Below, piece by piece: positions 27,791 to 36,089 of a DNA stretch of 64,000 nucleotides. Under the pieces are notes generated by a model. The model was not told where the DNA came from. It saw nothing but the letters and a program-made list of their open reading frames with translations, and ran no database searches. This stretch comes from Silvimonas terrae (GTDB lineage Bacteria; Pseudomonadota; Gammaproteobacteria; Burkholderiales; Chitinibacteraceae). Location: NCBI RefSeq assembly GCF_014202765.1, contig NZ_JACHHN010000005.1, positions 267,595-331,594 on the forward strand, written 5' to 3'. Both the position numbers and the translations under genes were made by a program. Position 1 is the first letter of the stretch. The number at the start of each line of letters is the position of its first letter.

Positions 27791-29500
27791 TCAGGCGGCA
27801 AACCAGACTTGATCGTCTTTCTGGGTGGGGCTGGCCGGATCAAAGTATTTGTCCTGCCAGGCATCGTCACGGGCCAGACCAGAGAACGCATTGCTGCCCT
27901 GTTGATTGACGATGGAACGGAAGCGGTAATGGTCGTACACATCCATGATGTTGACGGCGTAGGCCGCCGCCAGCTCGCGGTGTCCTTGCACAATCAACAG
28001 GTTCTCATCGTTGTTGTAAGACGCCCGATAGCCCTGATTGTGGCTGCCCGTCACCACCACGCAGTGATCCGACGCCGGGTCAATCACCACAATCTTGCTG
28101 TGGATGATGGCGTGCCCGCCGGCGGACTTGAGCAACTCTTTTTGCCAGAAGGCAAACTGGTCGCCAATGGCGCTGGCGGCAATCACTTGCGTGGCATCGC
28201 CGCCGCGATGGATCAGCGTGGTGGAAAAATCCCCCACCGCACCGGGGTCGGTGACCGCGCCGCGCACAAACAGGCCCGGGTTCTTGTTCAGGCAGGCCGC
28301 CGCGTGATCCACCACGCTGGGGTGACCGGGTTCGAACTCCAGAAACAAAATGGCTTGCTGTGCCTGATCCATCAGCTCGAACACGGCCGCCAGATCTGGC
28401 GGCACCGCCTCGCCATTGGCCGGGTGGCTAACCCGGGCATGCGGCGTGTTAGGGGAAAACCAGACCGTGGCATGGGCCTGATCAATACTTACGCTGGCCC
28501 CCGGTTGCATATCGCTTTCCCGCAACTGTGGCCCCTGGCGTGCACCGGCGGTTTTGGTGTCGGCTTCCAGCCGCTGCCAGTACGTCAGATACGCGTTGGC
28601 CAGTTGCGGGTTCTCTACAATCAAGGCGTTGTTGGATTGGGCGCACACGCCGGTATCGGTCCAGTTGGTGCTGCCCAGCAGCACGGCCTGGGCTTTGCCT
28701 GCCTGATCGGTGTACACGCAAAACTTGTTGTGGCCGATATGGCCCGAGGGGACAAAGCGGTCAATCACCGTGACACCGGCCTGGTCGTGCAAATCTTGCC
28801 GCGCCCCCCGGTTGGTGTCGTCATCCGTGCCGGCGTTGGACAAAATCAGTTGCAGGCCTTCGCTGCCCAACAGCTTTTGCAACAGCTCCGGATCATTCAG
28901 TTCATACAACGCGGCATAACAAGTGCCGCCCTGCGTGCGGGCGCGATCCAGCAATTGCGTCAGCCCTTCAATGATCTGGCCGGCCAGCGCCTGGCGCAGC
29001 GGGCTGCCGGGCTGATCGATACGGTCTTTGAGCGCTGCCGCGCTGGGGCCGCCGCCGGTGCCTTGCGGCAGCGCATGCGCCACATATTGGGTAGACAGAA
29101 TGCCCCGGTTGAAAAAGGTCTGGAACGCGCCGCGCTGTGGCGTCAGCGTCACCGGGGTCTGCGTGACCAGCGCCTGCGCAGTGAGCGGGGTAAGCGGGCC
29201 ATCCGGCGTGCCGGTCATGGGCACGATGCGGTAGTAATACGTCTGACCGCGTTCTGCCGTCAGATCGCGCCATTCAAACTTCTGGATCGGCCAGACGGAG
29301 GTCGGCTGGCTGGTCCAGCCCGGATTGGTTTGCCCGGTAAATCCTACCCAGGAGGGCAGATCGGCCCAGTCGCCCTGGGCGCTATGACTGCGCTGGACGG
29401 CAAAGCCCAGGCAATGGGGGATTTTTTCCGTGTAACGCCAGACAATCTGCGCCACATCGTTATTGGCCACTGCAATGACCACAGATTTGGGAACAGCCAT
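27791..29500 (-). CDS. Phospholipase D-like domain protein with N-terminal fibronectin-like module
   Basis: This 569-residue protein has an N-terminal segment of about 115 residues with FWRDLTAERGQTYYYRIVP-like character, typical of a fibronectin type III fold. Two HKD-type half-sites follow: GHNKFCVYTD with GSTNW (His257), and HSKIVVID with GSHNQG (His467). The first half-site has one extra residue between Lys and Asp compared with the canonical HxKx4D. Such enzymes cleave phosphodiesters in lipids or nucleic acids through a phosphohistidine intermediate. No signal peptide is apparent, so it may be cytoplasmic or exported by a specialised route. It is paired with the DUF2278 gene; the target is unknown. 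Confidence 0.82.
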   Translation of the reverse strand: MAVPKSVVIAVANNDVAQIVWRYTEKIPHCLGFAVQRSHSAQGDWADLPSWVGFTGQTNPGWTSQPTSVWPIQKFEWRDLTAERGQTYYYRIVPMTGTPDGPLTPLTAQALVTQTPVTLTPQRGAFQTFFNRGILSTQYVAHALPQGTGGGPSAAALKDRIDQPGSPLRQALAGQIIEGLTQLLDRARTQGGTCYAALYELNDPELLQKLLGSEGLQLILSNAGTDDDTNRGARQDLHDQAGVTVIDRFVPSGHIGHNKFCVYTDQAGKAQAVLLGSTNWTDTGVCAQSNNALIVENPQLANAYLTYWQRLEADTKTAGARQGPQLRESDMQPGASVSIDQAHATVWFSPNTPHARVSHPANGEAVPPDLAAVFELMDQAQQAILFLEFEPGHPSVVDHAAACLNKNPGLFVRGAVTDPGAVGDFSTTLIHRGGDATQVIAASAIGDQFAFWQKELLKSAGGHAIIHSKIVVIDPASDHCVVVTGSHNQGYRASYNNDENLLIVQGHRELAAAYAVNIMDVYDHYRFRSIVNQQGSNAFSGLARDDAWQDKYFDPASPTQKDDQVWFAA

Positions 29501-29692
29501 GACTCACCTCCGGCGCTCAGATGCGCGGCTGGGTTCTGGATTGCTCCCTGTATCGTGAAAGTTGAGTGCGTTTTCTTGTCGAGCCAGACGCGGGTTCCAC
29601 ATCCACACCGTCTGTGCAGAGCCCACTGTAGATGGCGCGGCGCCCAAGGCAAAGCGCAAACCATATTAAATATTTGTTGTGGTGCCGCCGCT

Positions 29693-30403
29693 TTAACCCG
29701 GCAGCGCCGCCAGCCAGTCTCGCCAGAACCGTTCTGCCGCCTGAGTCAGCGCCGGGGCGTGCAACTGGCTGGTCTGGCGCAGGCCAGACACATTGATACC
29801 GGCATGCGCCAGTTCACTGGCGTGCCCCACATACCAGCGCTCCAGCCCCTGTGCGGTCACTTCCGGATGGAACTGCACGCCCAGCGCCCAGTTGCCAATG
29901 CCAAACGCCTGGTGCGCATATTGTTCCGTCATGGCCAGATGCCGGGCACCGGCAGGCAAATCAAACGTATCGCCATGCCAATGCAGCACCGGCACGGCCG
30001 GTGACAACAAGTGGTTCATGGCCGGGCAATCTGCGCTGTGTGCGGTGCTCTGCAACGGCTTCCAGCCAATCTCCTGCCCCTCGTTACCCGGATACACTCG
30101 CGCGCCCAGTGCGGCCGCCATGAGTTGCGAACCCAGGCAAATGCCCAACGTCGGCCGTTGCGCCGCCAGACGTTTACGCAACAGCGCCAGTTCTTCGGTC
30201 AGGAACGGAAAATCATGCTGTTCATACACCCCGATCGGCCCGCCCAGCAGCACCACCAGATCCCACGCCAGCGCGTCAATCCAGCCCAGATTGGCGGTAG
30301 CGGCATCGCACCGTTCAATGTTGTAACCCGCGCGCAGCAGTTCAGGCTCAAGTGAACCGGCATCTTCAAACGCCACGTGATGGATGAGTAGAGCTGTTTT
30401 CAT
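29693..30403 (-). CDS. Class I glutamine amidotransferase-like protein
   Basis: This 236-residue stand-alone GATase domain has VVLLGGPIGVYEQHDFPF, the nucleophile elbow TLGICLGSQ with Cys89, the region VLHWHGDTFDLP and the catalytic FHPEVT with His. It resembles the GuaA-like amidotransferases annotated as glutamine amidotransferase or gamma-glutamyl hydrolase-like. No synthetase partner is adjacent, so the acceptor substrate is unknown. It is a cytoplasmic protein, transcribed leftward as a single gene. Confidence 0.9.
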   Translation of the reverse strand: MKTALLIHHVAFEDAGSLEPELLRAGYNIERCDAATANLGWIDALAWDLVVLLGGPIGVYEQHDFPFLTEELALLRKRLAAQRPTLGICLGSQLMAAALGARVYPGNEGQEIGWKPLQSTAHSADCPAMNHLLSPAVPVLHWHGDTFDLPAGARHLAMTEQYAHQAFGIGNWALGVQFHPEVTAQGLERWYVGHASELAHAGINVSGLRQTSQLHAPALTQAAERFWRDWLAALPG

Positions 30404-30473
30404 GAGGGTTCCGCAGTAATGGGTGTTTATTGCAACGCAACACGCCTATTCAAACATAGCCGCGTGCCAAAAC

Positions 30474-30500
30474 AAAAGGGCCACGTTGTTGCGTGGCCCT
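30474..30500 (-). terminator. Intrinsic terminator downstream of the 112-residue small protein gene
   Basis: On the reverse strand, AGGGCCACGC-AACA-ACGTGGCCC-TTTT forms an 8-9 bp GC-rich stem followed by a short T tract. It sits 20 bp past the stop of the small hypothetical gene. Confidence 0.8.
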
Positions 30501-30519
30501 GATTGACCAGACTCAACAC

Positions 30520-30858
30520 TCAGAACAAGGCCGCAATCCCGCGGCAGGCCTCATCCAGATCATCAAACCACGGCATCAGCATGCCGCTTACTCCCCGGCT
30601 GGGCAGGGCCAGTTGCCCGGTTTCCTCCAGCAGGGTCAGGAACAAGGCCAGCCCATCGCGGGTGGCATAGAGCTGGGTGAGATGCTCGTTGATCACGTCT
30701 TCCACGGTTTTATCCAGCTCTTGCAGCAAGTGGAGATTTTGTGAAAGGCGCAACTGGCTGGCTTCATCCAGGGCCAATTCCTCGCTTAGCGCCACGGTTT
30801 GCTGCAACAAGGAACTGCGGCGTAACAGGGTGAGGTCTGAAGAGAGGGCGGCAATCAT
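30520..30858 (-). CDS. Small helical protein of unknown function (possibly DUF1484-like)
   Basis: This 112-residue protein is predicted to be almost entirely helical: a leucine-rich repeat-free pattern with LLRRSSLLQQTVALSEELALDE-type heptads, then ELDKTVEDVINEHLTQL and ALFLTLLEETGQLALPS. It has no signal peptide or membrane segment. Size and helical pattern recall DUF1484 proteins, described from Chromobacterium and Ralstonia, but I cannot confirm membership. The frame begins with ATG behind a GGAGG-like site (rc of CACCTCC near 30862) and is followed by a good terminator, supporting a real gene. Confidence 0.6.
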   Translation of the reverse strand: MIAALSSDLTLLRRSSLLQQTVALSEELALDEASQLRLSQNLHLLQELDKTVEDVINEHLTQLYATRDGLALFLTLLEETGQLALPSRGVSGMLMPWFDDLDEACRGIAALF

Positions 30859-31331
30859 GGTTCACCTCCAAACAACAGGATGAATGTGATCAGCGTCATC
30901 ACGGTGGGAACGAGTGAATCGAAAGTGATTTGGGGATTGCGCAACGGAGGCGCGGGTGTGCCTTGAGGGTGGTGCATTGAATGACCTCTGTTCGGACTAG
31001 ACAGATAGCCACCACCCGCGCTGCGAAACGGGGTGGCGGAACCGAGCAGGGTTCGCAGACCGGGAACAGAGAAAACCGGCAGACCTTACGGTCTCCCCAC
31101 TCGGCCCGCCATAGATACAGGCGTACCAAGTGCCGATGGATTGGAGATCACATCAAGTGTGATTGCAACCATCGGTCTGTTGCCGCAGGGCTGCGAAACC
31201 CTGGTCACGCTATTGAACGCGACGAAGCCATCTTGCCAGGCGGTTCGGCCCTCCCACATCGGACTAATCCGATTTGCATCCGAACCTTACGCAATCACCC
31301 GCACATTTGACCACAGACAAAAACCGCCGCC
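30859..31331. other. Non-coding stretch with hairpin-rich conserved-looking block
   Basis: No credible gene. Between about 30980 and 31310 the sequence has several hairpins, for example CCACC...GGGGTGG at 31011-31034 and ACCTTACGGTCT at 31083-31095. The overall look recalls structured blocks found near phage-satellite or Ash-type genes. I could not assign it to a known RNA family. Confidence 0.4.
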
Positions 31332-31876
31332 TAAGTAAATATGCCGTTGGGGTGACTCGTAGGGTGGATTCGCGCAGCAATCCACCATCGCCCAGGTGGA
31401 TTGTCGCTAGCGCTCCGAATCCACCCTACGCACAGCCCCTCGTAGCCCGGATGAAGGCCGCAGGCCGGGAATCCGGGGTGGCAATGCCCGTAAATGCGCT
31501 ATCGCCCGCATGGCAACCCCGGATTCCCGCTGCGCTTCATCCGGGCTACGGTGCTAAGTAAATATGCCGTTGGGGTGACACGTAGGGTGGATTCGCGCAG
31601 CAACCCACCGTCGCCCAGGTGGATTGTCGCTAGCGCTCCGAATCCACCCTACGCACAGCCCCTCGTAGCCCGGATGAAGGCCAACGGCCGGGAATCCGGG
31701 GTGGCAATGCCCCTAAATGCGCTATCGCCCGCATGGCAACCCCGGATTCCCGCTACGCTTCATCCGGGCTACGGTGCTAAGTAAATATACCGTTGGGGTG
31801 ACGCGTAGGGTGGATTCGCGCAGTAATCCACCGTCGCCCAGGTGGATTGTCGCTAGCGCTCCGAATCCACCCTACG
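31332..31876. repeat. 223-bp tandem repeat, two full copies plus a partial third
   Basis: TAAGTAAATATGCCGTTGGG recurs at 31332, 31555 and 31778, an exact period of 223 bp. Each unit holds one family B element (GTAGGGTGGATTCG...CCACCCTAC; 31359-31429, 31582-31652, 31805-31875). The two full units also hold one family A palindrome each (31442-31549, 31665-31772). Copies differ at only a few positions, which indicates recent duplication. The array ends about 100 bp before dinB. Confidence 0.92.
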
Positions 31877-31973
31877 CATGCCATGTGTGCCCAAAAGAAT
31901 GGCCAGGCGGCGCTTGAGCCTCATATAGAACGATCGTACAATAAGCGCATCTTTCCCAACCCGCCTTGCCGCC

Positions 31974-33029
31974 ATGCAGCGCAAGATCATCCACATAGAC
32001 TGCGACTGTTTTTACGCCTCGGTAGAAATGCGGGATAACCCGGCGCTGCGGGATGTGCCGTTGGCCATTGGCGGGGCGGCGGATCAGCGCGGGGTGGTGG
32101 CCACCTGCAACTATCCGGCGCGCAAGTTCGGGATTCATTCCGCCATGGCAACCGCCACGGCGCTCAAGCGTTGTCCGCAACTGGTGCTGGTGCCACCACG
32201 GTTTGAACGTTACCGGGAGGCGTCCCGCGCGGTGCAGCGCATCTTTGCCGATTTTACTGACCGTATCGAACCCCTGTCGCTGGATGAAGCGTATCTGGAC
32301 GTCACGGGGTCTGCGCATTTTCAGGGTAGCGCCACGCTGATTGCCCAGGAAATCCGCCGCCGCATTGAGGCAGAGGTGGGCATTACCGCCAGCGCCGGCA
32401 TTGCCGCCAACAAACTGCTGGCCAAGATCGCTAGCGACTGGAACAAGCCCAACGGTCAGTTTGTGGTGCGGCCAGAACAGGTGCACGAGTTCATCCGCGA
32501 TTTGCCGGTGGCCAGGTTATGGGGCGTGGGCAAGGTTACCGCCGCCAAAATCAACCGCATGGGGGCGATGACCTGTGCGGACCTGCAAACCTGGCCGCTG
32601 GAAAAACTGGTTGCCACCTTTGGCAAGTTCGGGGCGTCGCTGCACAAGCAATGCCGGGGGCTGGATGAGCGGCCGGTGGAACGGGACGGTCGCCGCAAGT
32701 CGCTGTCGGTGGAGTACACCTATAACCAGGATCTGCCCGATCTGGCCGCGTGCATGGAAAAACTGCCGGCGTTGCTGGAAGATTTTGGCCGGCGCTTTGC
32801 GCGTTCTGGCGCAGAGGAACCGCCGCACAAGAGCTTTGTGAAGATCAAATATCATGACTTCACCCAGACCACGATGGAGTGTGTGTGCCATCAGCCCACC
32901 GCAGAAATCTTTGCGCAGTTGCTGGCACAAGCCTGGCCGCGCGGTGGCAAACCGGTGCGCTTGTTGGGGATTGGGGTGCGGTACGCCGACCACCCGCAAA
33001 CCGGACCGATGAGTTTGTCCTTGTTGTGA
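31974..33029 (+). CDS. dinB: DNA polymerase IV (Y-family translesion polymerase)
   Basis: This 351-residue protein begins MQRKIIHIDCDCFYASVEM, carrying the first catalytic Asp and the steric-gate region. RGVVATCNYPARKFGIHSAM is the nucleotide-binding finger. PLSLDEAYLDVT has the catalytic Asp-Glu pair near residue 104. A helix-hairpin-helix thumb follows (GVGKVTAAKINRMG) and then the little-finger domain. Length matches E. coli DinB (351). It lacks the long C-terminal extension of eukaryotic homologues, and the beta-clamp motif at the end is only weakly apparent. It copies damaged DNA; no clear LexA box was seen in the short upstream region, which borders the 223-bp repeat array. Confidence 0.95.
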   Translation: MQRKIIHIDCDCFYASVEMRDNPALRDVPLAIGGAADQRGVVATCNYPARKFGIHSAMATATALKRCPQLVLVPPRFERYREASRAVQRIFADFTDRIEPLSLDEAYLDVTGSAHFQGSATLIAQEIRRRIEAEVGITASAGIAANKLLAKIASDWNKPNGQFVVRPEQVHEFIRDLPVARLWGVGKVTAAKINRMGAMTCADLQTWPLEKLVATFGKFGASLHKQCRGLDERPVERDGRRKSLSVEYTYNQDLPDLAACMEKLPALLEDFGRRFARSGAEEPPHKSFVKIKYHDFTQTTMECVCHQPTAEIFAQLLAQAWPRGGKPVRLLGIGVRYADHPQTGPMSLSLL

Positions 33030-33357
33030 ACCACGCTTCATCCGGGCGACGAGGTGGTTCTTTTTCGCAAAGGCCACCTGCGGCGGCCCGTGGATTCCGG
33101 CGTTCGCCGGAATGACGCGGAGGTGGACCTGGTCAATATCGTAGGGTGGGTTCGCGCAGCAACCCACCAGTTCCGTAGCCCGGATGAAGCGAAGCGGGAA
33201 TCCGGGGTGGCGATGCTGGCAAGAACGATGTTCAACGCTTGTCGTGGCTCGCAAGATGGCAGGCCGTTTCCAGCCCCACTGCAACTGACATCTGATGCAT
33301 CAAGTGGCTTTGTGGGGATACCCACCAAGGGGCCGCGCCGCATCCGCCCTGCAGGGG
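33030..33357. repeat. Intergenic repeat cluster between dinB and the ybdK-type gene
   Basis: No gene. The stretch contains a family C palindrome (GGATTCCGGCGTTCGCCGGAATGACG, in two arms at 33093-33117), a family B half (33141-33169), a family A half (33175-33207) and a copy of the TGGCTTTGTGGGGATACCCACC module (about 33270-33335) that also occurs at 9190-9244 and 58930-58987. Confidence 0.8.
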
Positions 33358-34482
33358 TTAACTAGCTGGTGTCATCCAGCGGCGGGCCTGGTGGCGTACT
33401 ACGTCGTTGATGGATTGTTCCTTCGCCATCGTGTCGCGCAGCCAGCGCGTGTCAGAGGCGTTCTCTTCGATTTCCCGCTGCAATACTTTCAGCCCGGCCT
33501 GGCCTTGCAGTTGTTCGGCATAGGGCATTACCCGTTGCAATGAGGCGAGGATATCGCTGGCAATATCGGTGTGCTGGCCGGTGTAGGGGTCGATCAGATT
33601 GCCTTGCGCGCCAAAGCGGCACGCCTGGAATCGGTTATAGGTGTACAGCTCGTAGACGTCGGACGACGGCTGGAATGGTCGCTCGGTCAGGTAGTACTGG
33701 CCCAGCGCCTGGGCATAGGCGGCCAGGGCGGCAGCTTTGCCGACGGTCAGCGGGGTATCGCAAATCCGTAGTTCCACCGTGCCGTAACCCGGTTTGGGGC
33801 GGATATCCCAGTAAAAGTCCTTCATGCTGCTGACCACGCCAAACTGTTTCATGCGCTCAAAAAAAGTGCGGAATTCGGCCCAGCTCTGGACAAAAGGCAT
33901 GTGGCCGGAGAGCGGGAAGGCGTTGATGGCATTCAGGCGGGCGGTGTGAAACGCCGTGTCTTCACCCTGAGAGAACGGCGACGAGCCCGACAGCACAATA
34001 AAGTGCGGGATATGCCGGGACAGCATGTGCACCAGATAGACGGCATCGTCGCCATTGGGGCAGCCCAGATGCACGTGCTGCCCGAACACCACAAACTGCT
34101 TGGCCAGATAACCGTACAACTCAGAGAGCTGATGAAAGCGGGGCATGTCAAAGATGCGCTGCTCGCTCCACTGGTGGAAGGCATGCGTGCCGCCACCGGC
34201 CACGGCCAGGTTCAGCTTGCCGCACTGGCGGGTGACTTCATCGCGCAGGTCTTGCAGCTCTTGCAAAAGCTCATCGTAGCGGTGGTGGATGGAGGAATTG
34301 AGCTCGATCATGCTTTGCGCAATTTCTGGCTTGATCAGGTCTTTATACGGCGTTTTGCCGAGCAATCGCAGCAGATCAGGCGCACCGCGGGTCAGGTTGT
34401 AATCGCGGGTATTGAGCACCTGCAATTCCAGTTCTACCCCCATGGACATCCGGGGCGAGGCTTGGAAATCCATCTCGTCCAT
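33358..34482 (-). CDS. ybdK: YbdK-type carboxylate-amine ligase (weak glutamate-cysteine ligase, GCS2 family)
   Basis: This 374-residue protein (E. coli YbdK has 372) has MGVELELQVLNTRDYNL at the N-terminus, with the Mg-ATP-binding Glu residues. GGGTHAFHQW near residue 110, VFGQHVHLGCP near residue 150, SGSSPFSQGEDTAFHTAR near residue 185 and PGYGTVELRICDTP near residue 245 are further family signatures. These proteins ligate a carboxylate to an amine using ATP; the natural substrate is unclear. The ATG at 34482 follows AGGAG. It lies 91 bp after an antiporter gene on the same strand, so co-transcription is possible. Confidence 0.93.
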   Translation of the reverse strand: MDEMDFQASPRMSMGVELELQVLNTRDYNLTRGAPDLLRLLGKTPYKDLIKPEIAQSMIELNSSIHHRYDELLQELQDLRDEVTRQCGKLNLAVAGGGTHAFHQWSEQRIFDMPRFHQLSELYGYLAKQFVVFGQHVHLGCPNGDDAVYLVHMLSRHIPHFIVLSGSSPFSQGEDTAFHTARLNAINAFPLSGHMPFVQSWAEFRTFFERMKQFGVVSSMKDFYWDIRPKPGYGTVELRICDTPLTVGKAAALAAYAQALGQYYLTERPFQPSSDVYELYTYNRFQACRFGAQGNLIDPYTGQHTDIASDILASLQRVMPYAEQLQGQAGLKVLQREIEENASDTRWLRDTMAKEQSINDVVRHQARRWMTPAS

Positions 34483-34573
34483 GTTGCTTCTCCTGCCGGC
34501 ACACTCGTTGTGGCGGTGCGGGCTGGTTGGATTGGCCGCAGGCCGGTTTCGTTCCTTTGGCCCGGCTAGCCGT

Positions 34574-35776
34574 TCAGTTCTGGCGGGTTTCCCGCGCCAT
34601 GCGCAACGCCAGTTGGGTGACAATGGGCCCAATCAACTCCAGCAGGGCCACCGAGCCCAGCACAATGGCCCGCAGCGTCTCGCCAAATTGCGGGTACAGG
34701 CGGGCTACGTCTTCTGCCAGGACCAGCGCCGTGCCAGAGACCGGCAGGAGCACCAGACCCAGCCAGGCGGATTTCTGGATGCCAAGGCCAGAGAAGGGCG
34801 AGATCAGCAGCACGCCCAGAAACTTGCCGACAAAGCGCGCCAGGGTAAACACCAGCGCGGCCAGACCGCCCAGCATCAAGGTGTGCCAGGACAAACTGGC
34901 GCCGGTGATGACAAACAGCACGGCCAGGAACAAAGAGGCATAACGCCCGGTATCGACCGCTGCGACACGGTGTTCGTGGTCCATGTTCTTGATGAACACG
35001 CCAAACACCAGCAGCGTGATCAGTACCGAAAAATGCAGTACGGAGGCAAAGCCAATGGCGGTCATGACCATGCCCAGCACCACGGCTTGCCGGCTGTCGC
35101 TGGTCCTGGAGGTCAGGCCGACCAGCCAGAGCGTGCTGCGCGCACCGACAAAACCCAGCAGAATTGAGCCTGCCACCACCCACAAAGGGTGCAGCAAGGC
35201 CAGTCGCCACGGCGCGCCCTGATCCAGGTGCAAAAACGCCAGCAACATGGAGACCGTGATGAAGGCGATCACGCCATTGGCCGCCACCAGATTCATGGCC
35301 CGGTCGGTCAACTGGCCTTCGGCATGGGTATCGCGCGCAATCATCCATAACACGGCCGGCGAGGTGGAAATACCAATCGCCGCCGCCATGCCAGAGAGCA
35401 GCGGGGGCTGACCCAGATACAGGAGCGCGCCGAACGCAAGCGCAAAACCCAGAATGCTTTCAGTGATGCAACTGACTGCAAGCCAGCGATCTTGCCTCCA
35501 CCATTTAAAATCCAGCCGCTGGCCGAACTCGAATAACACCACGCCCAACGCAATATCCAGCAAAGGTCGCAACTTGAGCACGGTGGCGCTGTCGATGATC
35601 TCCAGGCCACTGTTACCCAACAGCATGCCCACCAGGGTAAAGCCGGTGATGCGCGGCAAAAAGCCGGATTTATGCACGGCACCGCCGCCGACAAAAGCGG
35701 CAACCAGCAAAATGCCGAAAAGAGCGACTACATTGAATTCAAAGGGAAAGGATGGCAAAAAATCCAGGTCTTGCAT
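34574..35776 (-). CDS. CPA2-family cation:proton antiporter (KefB/NhaS-like membrane domain)
   Basis: This 400-residue protein has about 12 hydrophobic segments and belongs to the Na+/H+ exchanger fold. Typical features are GGGAVHKSGFLPRITGFTLVGMLLG near the N-terminus, GISTSPAVLWMIARD near residue 140 and a conserved FGVFIKNMDHEHRV loop. It has no C-terminal TrkA-N/RCK domain, unlike KefB/KefC. The ATG at 35776 follows GTGGAG; the longer upstream frame is not supported. It presumably exchanges K+ or Na+ for protons at the inner membrane. It lies upstream of the ybdK-type gene. Confidence 0.85.
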   Translation of the reverse strand: MQDLDFLPSFPFEFNVVALFGILLVAAFVGGGAVHKSGFLPRITGFTLVGMLLGNSGLEIIDSATVLKLRPLLDIALGVVLFEFGQRLDFKWWRQDRWLAVSCITESILGFALAFGALLYLGQPPLLSGMAAAIGISTSPAVLWMIARDTHAEGQLTDRAMNLVAANGVIAFITVSMLLAFLHLDQGAPWRLALLHPLWVVAGSILLGFVGARSTLWLVGLTSRTSDSRQAVVLGMVMTAIGFASVLHFSVLITLLVFGVFIKNMDHEHRVAAVDTGRYASLFLAVLFVITGASLSWHTLMLGGLAALVFTLARFVGKFLGVLLISPFSGLGIQKSAWLGLVLLPVSGTALVLAEDVARLYPQFGETLRAIVLGSVALLELIGPIVTQLALRMARETRQN

Positions 35777-36089
35777 GCCAGGCTCCACGGTTGGATTCGG
35801 GCCGGGTTGGCCACCAGGACACCGGGGCACACGGGCCCCGGCAAGTGCAAAAGCGCGGATGGTCGGCGGTGCAGCCCCGCAAACCAGGACAAGGTAGACG
35901 GGCCGCAGACGGGCCCGAAGTTTTACGATTAAAGAACAAAAAGCGGACCGGTGTCGCGCGTTTTTTGCGTCAGGCAGCGGCCGCAATGACGGTCAAATTG
36001 GCGCAAAGCCAGACGGGGCGGGGCTTGACGGCGGGACCATTCGCCGGTGCAACACCAGATGCCAGGGTAGTCCTGGCGGAGCCTTGTTC

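Noticed and set aside
27476..30004. 842-codon frame antisense to the PLD-like gene and its neighbours
   Set aside because: It spans three genes on the other strand with recognised motifs; long antisense frames are expected at this base composition.
30899..31310. Frames of 76-109 codons on both strands (e.g. 30981-31310 plus, 30899-31129 minus)
   Set aside because: Composition is unlike protein-coding genes, hairpins dominate the sequence, and the two strands are equally open; kept only as an unassigned block.
31332..31876. CRISPR-like array
   Set aside because: The period is 223 bp with nearly identical units and no short direct repeats with unique spacers; it is a plain tandem duplication.
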